Of a stretch of DNA of 62,000 bases, positions 1 through 13,361 are shown piece after piece. Both the position numbers and the translations under genes were made by a program. Below the pieces are notes generated by a model. It was not told the DNA's origin and ran no database searches. It worked only from the letters and a program-made list of their open reading frames with translations. How positions within the stretch are numbered: position 1 is the stretch's first letter; each line of letters opens with the position of its first letter. Origin of the DNA: Neocallimastix lanati (nom. inval.) (Eukaryota; Neocallimastigomycota; Neocallimastigomycetes; Neocallimastigales; Neocallimastigaceae); assembly GCA_016946835.1 (NCBI GenBank), contig JACVTC010000037.1, forward strand, positions 662,501 to 724,500, read 5' to 3'.

Positions 1-576
1 ACTTTTTATGTTTAATTTTATTAAATATTCATAATACTACAATAACTTTTAGATTTTTTCTTTTTATTTTCATTGTATTACATTAACTTTATTTTTTATT
101 AAATTTTATTTTTAATATATATATTTTTTTTTATAATTATATATATATTTTTTTATCTTGATAATATTTATAATGTATTTTTACACTTAAATGTGTACAA
201 TATATTAATACTTATTAATAATTCATAAATAAAGCAATAGAGGTGTATTCTTTTCCTATTCTATAAAAAAAATTTTCAAATTTTAATGTTTTATATATTA
301 ATATTAATATAACAGAATCTAAAATGATTTATTTTTGAATAAAAAAAAAACTATTAATTATATTATTATTTATAATATATATATATTTTATCTTGTAAAA
401 AGCTACCTTAAAAAAAAAATTCTACTAATAGTATCTTATATCCTTTCTCAAGAGACCTTCGTATTTTTTTCTATTACTATTTGACACTAAGTACTTCTAT
501 AAATGGAAAAAAAAATCTAATTACATCATTAATGAATCTTATTAAACATATACCTTTCATGTTTTAAAATATATTT

Positions 577-610
<34 letters not shown>

Positions 611-844
611 TTAAGAAAAAGAAATGTATCAAAAACTTTAGAAGCGTCATTAAAATGTATTAGTTTGATATTTATAACAAAACAATGTATATATTAAAAG
701 GAAATTTATTATAATAAATCAAAGTTCATTTCATTCCAGTAATTAATTCAATCTATACCTCCTAAATATACTCATTAATAGGTAAGAATTTTAATTTATT
801 TATATATATATTTTTTTTCTTTTTTTTTTTTTTTACATTTTTAG

Positions 845-1984
845 ATGTGAATATAAGTACAATATCATTATTGCTATTCAGAGGTGGTAGAGTCTTTACA
901 GAAAAATTTTCCTTACATGTTGTCTATGCTATAGTATATAGGGTGATCGATTATTTATCCACTTGATATTTGAATGATTCACTATTTCTAATACTAAATC
1001 GAAATCATTAGATTTCATCAATGATCTTTTTTTTTTTTTTTTTTTTTTTAAATGTAATTTTTTGTTTAGAAGTAAAAATAAAGAAATTTAACCTTATTTT
1101 CTTTCTATACATCTATTTTTATATAGATTTTTTAAAAAAAAAAAAAAAAAAAAAGAAAGAAAGAAAGAAAATAAAATAATAAATACATGAATATATGTTT
1201 CTTTTTGTATGAGCTACAATTCAATACTGGAGAACCAAAATATTTAAAAGAGTTTTTATTAAAATAAAATAAAAAATAAAGGTTCTGAGATTAAGCAGAT
1301 TACTTTACCAATCATTTAGTAGCTCTCTGAGTTACTTTTTGATTGATATAGTATATGGAAAAAAGAAAAAAAATTTATTTATATTTATAATAATTAATAA
1401 ATAAACCAATGAAAGTTTATTATCTTTCTACTCCTACATATATATTTTTAAACCCTTAATAATTTTTGACATTAATTATTTTTCATTAAGTACTTTCTTC
1501 TGTTAATTATAATCTTTCTTAACCTCAAAACCATTCCTTTTAATTGGAATGTCGTTGCCTTATTCTTGTAATTCATCATCATATGAATCCATATCATATC
1601 TTTAATAATTAAAATTTATTTTTAAGTATCGGCATCATAAAGAGAAGGAGAAATTATATACCAACAGCAACTAGAATTTATTGCAAATTTAATGATATTT
1701 TTTTTTTTTAATTATAAAATAAATTAAAGTAAAATAATTTTTTAAAATGGAAGTCTTAAATCTGAGCATCAAGAAATCTTCTGAAATGATACTAATGGAT
1801 AAATTGGATTATGATCCAATGTAAATTAGATTTAAAATTAATTTATTAATAGTATTATTTATATATGATTTTAAATCATACGTATATAATTTGAAATATA
1901 ATATTAAAAAAAAAATCTGCTAGTGAATTCTTCTAATTTTTTTTTTACACAAAAAAAAAAATTGAAATGAAAATTTATATCTGT

Positions 1985-2018
<34 letters not shown>

Positions 2019-2200
2019 CATTTTATTAATAATATTATCATTGCTGCAATTACTTATAAAAAAAATTAATTCATTAATAGTTTCTATATCATCATTATCT
2101 TATAGAAACTGGCAGTTAACTCTAAAGCAATGATCACCAAAAAAATTATCTTCATAATCTTTAATTCTTGAAATTTGAAATAATAATAATAATAAAATGG
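845..2200 (-). pseudogene. decayed coding relic, minus strand
   Basis: On the minus strand several short stretches read like real protein between stops and frame changes, in consistent order: about 2,100-2,178 (contains FFGDHCFRVNCQFL), 1,745-1,826 (LDHNPIYPLVSFQKIS), about 1,625-1,680 (SSCCWYIISPSLYDAD), 1,510-1,606 (YDMDSYDDELQE, then IPIKRNGFEVKKDYN) and 845-1,005 (ENFSVKTLPPLNSNNDIVLIF). Their mixed, charged composition differs from the A/T-run translations around them. No family is recognised. It may be a degenerate transposon, a dead host gene, or a gene with many small exons; in-frame stops within the segments favour a pseudogene. Confidence 0.3.
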
Positions 2201-2239
2201 CACATATATAGAATAAGTCATTACTTGAATTATACAAGA

Positions 2240-2240
2240 C

Positions 2241-2305
<65 letters not shown>

Positions 2306-2752
2306 GAAATAAATAATAATAATAATAATTAATAATAATAGAAATAAATAATAATAATAATTAATAATAATAGAAATAAATAATAATAATAATTAATAAT
2401 AATAGAAATAAATAATAATAATAATTAATAATAATAGAAATAAATAATAATAATAATTAATAATAATAGAAATAAATAATAATAATAATAATTAATAATA
2501 ATAGAAATAAATAATAATAATAATTAATAATAATAGAAATAAATAATAATAATAATAATTAATAATAATAGAAATAAATAATAATAATAATTAATAATAA
2601 TAGAAATAAATAATAATAATAATTAATAATAATAGAAATAAATAATAATAATAATAATTAATAATAATAGAAATAAATAATAATAATAATAATTAATAAT
2701 AAAAGAAATAAATAATAATAATAATTAATAATAATAGAAATAAATAATAATT
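2240..2752. repeat. AAT microsatellite running into a ~32-36 bp minisatellite
   Basis: A run of about 20 AAT units passes into a tandem array whose unit is a stretch of AAT triplets, TTAATAATAATAG, then AAATAAAT. The AGAAATAAAT marker recurs about a dozen times. Units differ mainly by one extra AAT triplet, as expected from slippage. No coding role is visible. Confidence 0.85.
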
Positions 2753-3816
2753 CATTAATTATTATATACTATTTGAAATAATATTTTTAATATTAGTCAT
2801 CTAAAATATATTATATATAATATTACTTATTATATATATATTAATATTAAATATATTGAGTATGTATTAAAAAAATGCATTAAAATATTTAATTCATTTA
2901 ATCATTATTATATGTATAGTAATCTAGTAATATCTATATATATTAAAAATATAGATATAGATTATATAAATAATAATAATTTTAAATATTATTTTTATAA
3001 TCTTTATCCGTATTTAATTATTAAAAAAAAAATTACTATTTATGAATAGGAAAATTTATTATTTAAAAAAAATTATAATTATGACTGTCAAAATATTAAA
3101 AATCATTATATGATTTAAAAATTTAACCTTTTTTTTCTACTCTTCTCCCAAAAAAATACAGATCATTGAAATCCAATAAAAGGAGATATCATATTAATTA
3201 TAATAATTATACTTACTCCTTTTTTATTATTACTAAATAGATATAATTTTGTTATTTATTATTAAAGTATGAGTAACATTTTTTCCCTTAACTATTGAAT
3301 GTTTTTAATAATGACTAATATAATATTTAATGATATAATATTTATAGATAAAAATATATATATATATTTTTATTATTATTACATATTATAAATAAATAAA
3401 ATATATTTAATTCAATATATGCTTTATATATGTTTTATAGAATTTTATTATATTTTAATATATTAGTCTTTTCTAAATGGTATTGTATATCAGAATTTAA
3501 AAAAAAATATAAAAAAGTTTCCAAAAAATTTTCCATATAAAATATGAAATAAAAAATATTAAATGAATGAAATAAATATTGTATTAAACAAAAATTAAAT
3601 AAATAAGAATCAATGAATAAGAATAATGAATATTGTTTAATGAAAAAAAAGAAAGTATACAATGTTTATATTTAGTAATTGACTAAAAGATATTACAATA
3701 ATAATTAAAAACTTTATATTAAAAGCTAATATATATTATGATATAATATCGTTTATTAATATTATCTAAACTTATAATCTTTTTTCTTACTATTTCCGTA
3801 TTTGCACTTATTTACT

Positions 3817-3852
<36 letters not shown>

Positions 3853-4147
3853 ATTTTATTTTATTTTATATATTAATAGATTTTAATGTTAATACTTATA
3901 GTTACATTCATATTTAAATAAATATTAATATTCAAATATATATTTATATTCATTGATTCAAACTCATATTCAAATTCAATAGTATATTCAATTTATTAAA
4001 TAAATATTATATTTTATATATATATGAAAAAGATAAATATGTTTTTAAATATACACTTATATTTGATAAAAATATCATAGATATTTAGCATAAAAAAAAG
4101 AAAAAATTTACATTTATTTAATATATATACTATATATAAAGTAGTTA
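2753..4147. other. no gene recognised
   Basis: A/T-rich sequence with short homopolymers and a T-run near 3,822-3,846. The only open frame, 3,435-3,662 on the minus strand, is Phe/Tyr/Leu low complexity produced by the T-rich composition and is not called as a gene. Confidence 0.6.
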
Positions 4148-4273
4148 CGAATAAAAAATAAATTTATTGATTTATTTATAATTGATAGTATTATTGATTA
4201 TTTAAATTAGAATTAATAAAAAATAGATTTATTGATTTATTCATAGTTGATAGTATTATTGATTATTTAAATT
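4148..4273. repeat. imperfect tandem duplication, ~62 bp unit
   Basis: Two adjacent copies share ATTTATTGATTTATT followed by GATAGTATTATTGATTATTT and AAATTA, with a few substitutions and a 2-base length change between them. Confidence 0.7.
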
Positions 4274-4559
4274 ATAATTATAATAGTTATTATTGTCATA
4301 CCAATTATTATAACAATTATTGTTGCTATTATTAATAAGATTATTAGACATTTTTTATATATTAAACATTTATTTAGGTATTGTAATTTGGATTATTCGT
4401 TACATCAAATCAATATAAAAATTCAAATAGGCATTGGACGAATAAATTACAAATAAATTTATATCTAATAAGGACAAAAATTTAATTCAAAATTAATGAT
4501 AAAAATGATATTTAATAAATTATTTTCATATTAAAAATAACATTAGAATTATTTTTAAA

Positions 4560-5145
4560 AACCTTTATAAATGAAAATAAAATAAAATAAACATAAAAAT
4601 AAAAATAAAAATAAAAATAAAATAAAATAAAAAGTTGAAATATGAATATAAAGTATAGATTGAATATAATAAAATAAAATAAAAAGTTGAAATATGAATA
4701 TAAAGTATAGATTGAATATAATAAAATAAAATAAAAAGTTGAAATATGAATATAAAGTACAGATTGAATAAAATAAAATAAAATAAAATAAATAGTAGAA
4801 ATATGAATATAAAGTACAGATTGAATAAAATAAAATAAAATAAAATAAAATAAAATAAATAGTAAAATGTTAAATATAAAGTACAGATTGAATAAAATAA
4901 AATAAATAGTAGAATGATAAATATAAAGTACAGATTGAATAAAATAAAATAAAATAAATAGTAGAATATTAAATATAAAGTACAGATTGAATAAAATAAA
5001 ATAAAAAAAAAATAAATAGTAGAATGTTAAATATAAAGTACAGATTGAATAAGTAAAATAAAAAAAATAAAATAAATAGAAGAATGTTAAATATAAAGTA
5101 CAGATTGAATGAATAAAATAAAATAAAATAAAATAAAATATTAAA
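4560..5145. repeat. composite satellite: AAAAT runs separated by an AAGTAYAGATTGAAT spacer
   Basis: Nine copies of AAGTAYAGATTGAAT occur, each followed by a run of AAAAT pentamers, then AGTTGAA or AGTAGAA and ATATGAATATA or TTAAATATA. The first three units carry AAGTATAG or the AAGTTG form and the later ones AAGTACAG with AATAGTAG, so sub-families are ordered along the array. The same satellite is present in reverse orientation at 18.2-19.1 kb. Confidence 0.85.
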
Positions 5146-5734
5146 GTTTATATTTAATATAGATATAAATAATATAATAATTAATAATAATTGATATTTA
5201 TTTAAATATTTATTTATTAATTATTAACTAATAAAATTATTATTTGTTAGTTTTCATTGATTCTAAATCCATTTTTATTTATTTATTTTATAATTAATTA
5301 ATTATTTATTTATTATTAATTCATATTAGTATATTTTAATTTTATTTTATTAATAATATTATTGATATAAAATAATCCACTTATATATATATTTTTTAAA
5401 TATTAATCCATTTTCTATAAATAGAAATGAAATTAAAGTTAATTCCACTTTTTTAATTTTTATGTACAACATACAAATAATACTTTTTTTTTATATGTCT
5501 ATATATGTATGAATTTATTTATTTATATATATATATTTATTTATTTATTTTATTGAGAAAAATATACATTTAATACATTTATAATTATTTAAAATATATA
5601 TTTGAAAATTTGAAACTGATATATGAAAAGTAATTTAAAAGCCATTTAATTAGAATATATGCATATATATTATAAATTAAAATAAATATATAAATGCGAA
5701 GTATAAAATTATTTTATATTTAATAAATAATTAA

Positions 5735-6005
5735 TAAAAAAAAAAATAATTAAATAATAAATAATTAAATAATAAATGATTAAATAATAAATAATTAAAT
5801 AATAAATAATTGAATAATAAATAATTAAATAATTAATATTAAATAATCTATAATTAAATAATAAATAATTGAATAATAAATAATTAAATAATCAATATTA
5901 AATAATCTATAATTAAATAATCAATAATAAATAATCTATAATTAAATAATAAATTATAAATTAATAATAGTAAATAGTAAATAGTAAATAATTGAATAAT
6001 AATTA
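5735..6005. repeat. degenerate AATAATTAAATAATAA tandem repeat
   Basis: Repeated ATTAAATAATAAATA-type units with point variants (TGATTAAAT, AATTGAATAAT, AATCAATA) over about 270 bases. Low-complexity array with no coding signal. Confidence 0.65.
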
Positions 6006-6104
6006 TTAATTATTAATTACTAATTATTAATTATTAATAGTATAAATATAATATGAAGTTCATAATATATATGAATTAAATAATTTAATAATCTTCAATG
6101 ATAG

Positions 6105-6317
6105 ATGATAGATAACCATTCAGATAGCATTAAAGAAAGATTTAGAATTATTAAACATCAACTAAAAATTATTACTAATAATGTTAATAAATTAAATTTT
6201 ATACATATATACCAAATATGGAAAGATTTTTTTATATATATTATTACCAAAAATAATTTTAATCGGAAAAAAAAATTTTTTTTTCAACATATTAATTATA
6301 TTAAAAAGTTGGTATAA
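6105..6317 (+). CDS. possible small hypothetical protein (70 aa)
   Basis: An ATG-initiated 70-residue frame begins MIDNHSDSIKERFRIIKHQL, a charged, amphipathic stretch unlike neighbouring noise, and ends in an aromatic/lysine-rich tail created by A- and T-runs. No family is recognised and no partner exon was found on either side. It could be one exon, a decayed fragment, or chance. The first 40 residues are the only coding-like part. Confidence 0.2.
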   Translation: MIDNHSDSIKERFRIIKHQLKIITNNVNKLNFIHIYQIWKDFFIYIITKNNFNRKKKFFFQHINYIKKLV

Positions 6318-7069
6318 TAATATATATAAATATATATAATATATATAATATATATTAAAAAAAACTATCTTTTTTTTGAATATTGATTTTGTTGTAGTTA
6401 TGTCATTTTTATATATATATTTTTTAAATAAGTTCATATCAAAAAATCACCACCAAAATCAAAAAATAGCTAAATAAATAAAAATAAATAAAAAAACTAT
6501 TGAAACAAATATATATATATTAAAGATTATTATATATTATAAATTAATGATAATAACAATAATAACGATTAAATAAATAGCAACAGTATTAGTTACTTAA
6601 TAAGCATAATATTTACAAATAATTCATAGTTTATTTATAAATTTATATTTATATTTCCCATTTAATATTCGTATTTATTTAAAGAGAAATAAAAGTTAAA
6701 TTTTTTTTTATTCCGTTAATTTTTTAAATAGATATGTGTATGTATATATATTTAAAAGATCTATTAGATATTTTATTATACCCTTCTAATTGTATTTACA
6801 TTGATATCTAAAGTTTTTTTTTTTTTTTTAAATAAATATAAATATATATAAGTATAGAAACATGTACAAAGTTTAGAAATACAAAAATATAAAAATATAA
6901 ATATATATCTATATTTAAATATGTAAATTATATATATATATATATGATCTTTATTTCTAATTTTATATGGTTTTTTTTTTTTTTTATTCTCTATTGTAAT
7001 TCATTTAGGAAAAAAAAAAAAAAAAAAAAAAACATAAAAATTTTAATTTTGTTTTTGATAGATTTTTTT
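6318..7069. other. no gene recognised
   Basis: A/T-rich spacer with AT dinucleotide runs and two long homopolymers, T at about 6,970-6,985 and A at about 7,011-7,031. Nothing else is visible. Confidence 0.6.
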
Positions 7070-7400
7070 TCAGATTGGGATTAACGAGAGGGGAGAACAA
7101 TAAGACTATCAGTCCCCCCTTAAACGTATCAGTCTCTCATTAGATTCTTTGCCATACCATTTCGGAGTCAACACGGACCTCTCTTAGAAAGGCTAATATG
7201 AAAAACATATCCGATAGGTTCCTATTTAGTGAGCTCTTGAACCATCATAGAGGGAAGAACAATTACAATAATCCTCTCATAGATCAAGTGCTCCTGCATA
7301 AACAATTATGTAGTCTCGCAATAGTAATACTTACCATGGAAGGATGAAAATCCCCCATAAAAATTTAGGAGGTAGTCCATTTCCAGAAAAAAATGATTAA
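7070..7400. repeat. G+C-richer island with internal direct repeats
   Basis: This roughly 330-base block is markedly richer in G+C than its surroundings and is bounded on both sides by A-runs (before 7,031 and after about 7,423). Inside it, GAGAGGGGAGAACAATAA near 7,085 is repeated as AGAGGGAAGAACAATTA near 7,250; CTCTCATTAGATT near 7,136 is echoed by CTCTCATAGATC near 7,277; TATCAGTCYC occurs twice near 7,108 and 7,127. Minus-strand reading gives protein-like pieces (around DMFFILAFLREVRVDSEMVW) broken by stops. It is probably a transposon or dead-gene relic; family unknown. Confidence 0.4.
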
Positions 7401-7440
7401 AGCAAAAAAGCAAAAAAGCAAAAAAAAAAAAAAAAAAAAA

Positions 7441-10228
7441 TAATAATAAAAAAATTTAATTTTTTTTTTCTTATTGTTAAACCAATTTAAGAAAGAATAA
7501 TGGTTATGCCTATTATAATGTTTTATACTTTTTTATATCCATATAGTAAAAATTTATTGTTTAAAAATCTTTAAATCTCTATTTATATATTTATTGATAT
7601 TTAATCTATCAAAATATTTATATTTAATCTATCTATATGTTAATGTATATATTTATACAATGTATATCATATGTAATGTATATATAAAAGAATTACATTC
7701 TATATAATATAATGAACAAAAAATATATATATATATTGCTAATAATTGTACCTTTTTTTTCAAAGAAAGATCTTAATATTTAATAAAAATTAAATACTTT
7801 CAATCTATCTCTATTTAAATCAAAATATGTTCATTTTAATTTCTATTTGATTATTTAGTTATAATCATTATAATTGTTCAATTTGAATCATAATATTTTT
7901 TGGTTTAATTTTTTCATACTGACTTTCTATGAATTATTTTCATTATCATTTCACTATATTGTAATTTTAATTATTAATAAATTAGTTAATTAATTTATTA
8001 ATCATTATCAATAAATAAACATAAAATTTACGAAAGTAATACAGAACATCATTACTATTTATAAATATAGAATATTACCATCTTATAATTATCTATATTA
8101 ATTAAATAATTAATAAAGATAATAGAAGATGATTATTATTTTTAGTTTGTAGTTAGTAGTTAGTAATAATACTAGTGGTAAGTGTAGCAATTGTAATAAT
8201 AGTAGTAGAATTAGTAGTAGTAACTTTCGTATATATATAATAAATGTAATTTTAATTTTTTTTTTTTATTTTAAAATTAATTTCAATATAAAATTAAAAA
8301 AAAAAAAAAAATTTTTTTTATTAGTTTTCATCCAATTAAATTTTTGTTAATTTTTTATTATTTTTTATATTTTTTTTAACATAAATTTAAATAAATATCA
8401 AAAATTAATATACTGTTCCATATATTATTTAATTAAAATATATATATCTTATTCAAAAGTTTATTGATACAATTTTTAATATTTGTATAAAAGGTTAAAT
8501 CATTATATTTATCCTTTTATATACAAATGTTTATATTTATATAATGAATATAAATGAATATACACTTCGTGTTTTAAAATTTAAATATTTTTATTTTTAT
8601 TAATTAAAGCAAAAACAAAAATAAATTTTATAAATATATATAATAATATATAGTATACATATATAAAAGTATATTAAAGGTAGTATTTAACAATAAATTA
8701 ACATATATAGATAAATGGGTCACTAAATGAAAGAATTAAAAATTTTTATTTAATCATTAATATATGTTATATATATTAAACAAATATTATTTGTATTATC
8801 TAATATATATATAACTATTTTATGTATATTATTTGTTTATGTTATATATTTATTTTGATATATTTTATTTTTATTATTATTATCATTATCATTATCATTT
8901 ATTTTATTTTATTTTATTTTTTTTATATTTTATTTGCATTTTTTTTTATATTTTATTTGCATTTTATTTATATTTTATTGCATTTTTATTTATATTTTAT
9001 GCTGCTTTCAATTTCATAATATATAAATTTCATATTAATTATTTTATTTTTCTATTTTCTAATTTATTTTATTATTTTTATTTTTTTTTTATTTTTTATT
9101 TTTTATTTTTTATATTGTAAGTAATTTTTTTTTTTTTTTTTTTTTTTATTTTTATATATATATATTAAACTAATTTGACAATTTTTATTCCAAATTTATT
9201 TTTATTAATAACAAATTTATGAATATTAAATATTTATTTATATATAAATAGAATTTTATTCAATTTACTTTTTTTTTTTTCTTTCTTTTCTTTTTTGTTT
9301 TTGTTTTAAATTATTTTATATTTATTTTTGAATAACATGTTACTTATTAGGGTTTAAATTATTTTAAAAATTATTATTTAAAACAAAACATTTTATTTTT
9401 TATAAATTATCTAACTTTAAAATTTTAATTGTAAATTTGAAAAAATATCTATAATTATTATTAACTAATATAATATATATAAAATTTCTTTGATATCATA
9501 TACTTTTAAATAGAATCAATTATACATTTTCATTTATATATTTATAAATACCTTAAAATATCTAAAAATTTTCATAATATATACCTTAAGATAGAATAAT
9601 AATATTATTATTGTTAAAAGTTTTATAAATATATATATATACGCAATACAAATATATTTATAAGAATATCTTAATACAATCAATATATTAAAGTATAAAG
9701 TATTATTCAAGAGTATTTATATTCATAATTACCTTTAAATAAATTGTAATATTATAACTATATTATAACAATACATACTGTACTGTTTATTTAAATATAT
9801 TAAAGTAAAAAATATATTGAAATAATCTTTCTGTCATTTTATATCAATTTACTACAGTATTTACATGTTAATAAAAATATATTATCATTTAATTGAAATC
9901 TATCGTTCTTAATTCAAAATTAAATTAAACTAAACTATTACTTTAAAAGTTGAATATCTAAATTAATGGGTAATTATATATTCTTTTATTAATTATAAAC
10001 ACTTATATTAAATAATATAATATTATAATTAAAATATAATTAATATACATTTTAAATTATATATACTATATATATTTTTTTATTCTAATTTAGAATATAT
10101 AATCAATTAGAGAAAAAATTAATTATTGATAAAATATTATAATATTGTATTGGTCGTCCGAAATTCATATATGTATCTAATTAAAAGGTTAATCTCTTAA
10201 ATAATTTTTCTATTTCTTTTTTTTTTTT

Positions 10229-10259
<31 letters not shown>

Positions 10260-10330
10260 TATTTTTTATATCTTAGTTTTTTATTCTTCACTTTATTTTA
10301 AAAAATAAAAGGTATCCTTTTTAAAAAAAA
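7441..10330. other. no gene recognised
   Basis: Nearly 2.9 kb of A/T-rich sequence. The overlapping open frames at 8,822-9,120 consist of Phe, Tyr and Ile generated by T/A runs. An imperfect inverted repeat is present near 8,480-8,525 (TTTGTATAAAAGG against CCTTTTATATACAAA). The last part would contain the promoter and 5' leader of the 7TM-RGS gene, but no specific element can be picked out in such base composition. Confidence 0.55.
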
Positions 10331-11933
10331 ATGTGTGATAATGATTCAACAAATCCCAAGGACTGGTGCTTTAATAAGCAGTTTACAATCAAACAATTAA
10401 GTCCTTACTTTGTTAATCCGGAAATTCTTCTAAAACAACATGAACCTAATAAGCCAAGAAGTTATCTCTTAGAAATTTTTGGTTTTCTTTCCTTTTTCTT
10501 TATGGCACTTACTATGATTATCCATTGTAAATATCAATGTTCAAAAGGATATTCCAAAGGTTTAGCTTATACCATTCTTGCTGGTGAATTTTTTTTGGTT
10601 TTCGTAAATTGTGTTCTTCAAGTAAATTTATCACCTTTTTTTTTTTTTTTTTAATTCTTTTTTTATTAATTATATAGTATTATAATTTTATTAAATAATA
10701 ATAATAATAATAATGACATATACTTATATATATATATATTTAAAAAAAAAAAAAAAACTATTTTATATATATTAATTCTATTTATTTTCAATTAAAAATT
10801 TATTATTAATAATAATATTAAGGCTTTCATATTGAAAATTCATTGTTTCGATTTGTTTTTTACTATTTCTGTTGGTGTACCATTACTATTTCTTGGTGTA
10901 TTAGGGAAAATGTTGATGCTCTATGTTGAATATATTAATACATTAAAGAAAGAAAAAATTAATAGTAGTGAAAGTTTTAATCATTTATTTTTAAAGAGTG
11001 ATTTGAATAATATTAATTCTGATATCTTAAGAGATAATAATAGTGATTCAAAAACAAGTTTTAACACAATTCCAAGAGATTTACCTTTCATGAAACATAT
11101 AAATGAACGAAATATTTTAATTGTTATATATACGGTATTATTATTATGTCTTGTGTATGCTTTCACTGCTCAAAGTAAAAGTAAATTTTATAGAATTGGT
11201 AATGAAATTGGCTATTGTAATCATGGGTAAAGTAGTATTATATGAAAAAAGTGAATAATGATCATAATGAAAAAAGTAACAAAAAAAAATGAGTTATTGA
11301 TATAATAAATAAAAAAAGAATATTATTGACTGTTTATATTAATAGATAATTACTAATATTGTTTTATATTCATATATAATTAACTTAAAACTAAAATTAT
11401 ATTATATTATTACATTTTAATTTGTTAATTAGTCCATGGGAATTTATACCACTCTATGTTATTTTATATATTTCAACTATTCTTTCCACTATAATCTATA
11501 CAAGACTTTTATTCTTAAGAAATAGAAAAGTTAAAGTTTCAAAAAAGATGATTCTTTATTTATTTATTGGTTTTTTCATTTTCATTCTCTATCTTGGATT
11601 TTCTTACTCTCCAACCCTTCATTTTAAATTCTTCTTTGTTACTAGGGAAATGTAAATCTAACATAATATATTTTATATATAGTGTAGTATATATAAAAGA
11701 ATAGTTTAAAAAAAAATTTTTTTTATTATAAATAGTATTTTATAATCACCATTAATTAATGGATTATATACTTAAATAATTTTTTTTTTATTTAGGATTT
11801 TAATTGTATTTGTTATTTATGTACATGTTTTATTCATTGGTGGACCAGTAAGTAATCAATATGTATAATTATAATATTATTAATTTAATAATAAATTATA
11901 TTTAATTTTAAATCAAAAAAATTTAAGTAGTAA

Positions 11934-11970
<37 letters not shown>

Positions 11971-13026
11971 AATAAATAAATAAATAAAATAAAATAAGAT
12001 ATTCTATGTATATATTAAATTTATTTCATTATATATATGTATATTACTTATATAATTATATAATTTTCTAGGTTTATAGAATGTTAAATATGGTTTATTT
12101 ACAAGAAAACTTAAATAAAAGTATGGATAGTTTAAAATTTGTTCTTGATAATCCTGAATTATGTAATGAATTTTCTAAATATTGTACAGTTGAATTATGT
12201 ATTGAAAATTTGGTTAGTTTTTTTTTTTTTTTTTTTTTTTTTATTATTTTTTTTTTATAGGAAATAACGATATAAAAGTTGAAATATAATAATAATAAAA
12301 ATTATGAAATTTAAATTCATAATTTTAATATAAATATAAATAATAATAATTAAAAATTCATACACAATCTTTCTATATATAAATACATTATTTATTTATT
12401 TTTTGTTCAATTTTTTATAGTTGTTCCATAAAAGAGTTACAAAATTGAAGGAAGAAATTGCTGAATATGAAAATATAAAAATACATAAATCAAAAAGAGA
12501 TATATACGATTATGAAAAAAATAAACTTTCAAAATTTAAAAAACCAGATGATGTTAGACTTGATTTAGCTATTCATGAAGAAGGAAGTTATGATGCTTCT
12601 TATGGATATTATAATGATTATTATAATAAGCAAGATAAATATTTAAATGGCGATTTCAGTGAAATAAATACTAATAATCATCCCCATTTAAATGATTATG
12701 ATGAACTTAGATCCTATAAAAATAATACTAATGATAATACTATTCCAATACTTTTCCTTAATGATGTTAAAGAAATTTATAAAAAGTATATTGCACGTGG
12801 TTCTATCTTCGAAATTAATATATCCAATGCTATTTATCAAAAAATTAGTAATGAAATCAATAATGGGGATGACGAATTTATTATGAAAGATATATTTGAT
12901 GAAGCTGATAATGAAGTCTTAAATATTCTTTATACCAATATTTATGGTAAATTTATAAAAACTCAACAAAATAAAAAATTATTTAATGACTTTGAACTTA
13001 TGATTAATAAATCACTAGAAGAGTAA
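10331..13026 (+). CDS. seven-transmembrane receptor with C-terminal RGS domain (six exons)
   Basis: Predicted to sit in a membrane and accelerate GTP hydrolysis on a G-alpha subunit through its RGS box. Exons: 10,331-10,621; 10,823-11,226; 11,433-11,651; 11,796-11,847; 12,072-12,212; 12,421-13,026. All introns are GT-AG and phases match, giving 570 residues. Hydrophobic helices lie at about 46-66, 76-98, 105-134, 193-213, 233-257, 270-290 and 306-320. The RGS domain starts near 341 (FVLDNPELCNEFSKYC, CIENLLF at 365-371) and resumes at about 485-550 (EIYKKYIARGS, DIFDEADNEVLNILY, IYGKFI). A ~95-residue charged, Tyr/Asn-rich insertion (about 390-484) splits it. The aromatic usually following ENLLF is His here. 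Known relatives by architecture are plant RGS1 and filamentous-fungal 7TM-RGS proteins such as GprK. The start is the first ATG preceding helix 1. The ligand, if any, is unknown. Confidence 0.85.
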
Positions 13027-13184
13027 GAGAGTGGATAAGGAAGAAAAAATTAGAAAAATTAAATAGATAAAAAAAAAAAAGATAATATTTTAAGACTTTT
13101 GATATATAAAATCATAAATTTATATAGATTTTTAAGAGAAAAGAAAATTCGTAATTTAAGACTATTAATATAAAATCATATAAA

Positions 13185-13215
<31 letters not shown>

Positions 13216-13299
13216 TTATAGAGATATATTTTTCATAATTAGTTATTAAATAATAAAATAAAATAAAATAAATAAATAAATAAATAAATAAAAATAAAA

Positions 13300-13361
<62 letters not shown>

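Noticed and set aside
890-945. Possible tRNA, because AGAGGTGGTAGAGTC resembles a D arm
   Set aside because: No B box or acceptor stem can be placed within 100 bases.
2240-2752. Regular repeat considered as a CRISPR-like array
   Set aside because: Units are AAT slippage products without unique spacers, in a eukaryotic context.
7325-7395. Possible U1 snRNA, because ATACTTACC matches the U1 5' end
   Set aside because: The following bases show no U1-70K loop, no AUUGCAC loop and no Sm site, and an A-run begins after about 90 bases.
8822-9120. Two overlapping plus-strand frames of 65 and 95 residues
   Set aside because: Almost only Phe, Tyr, Ile and Leu from T/A runs; composition matches non-coding neighbours.
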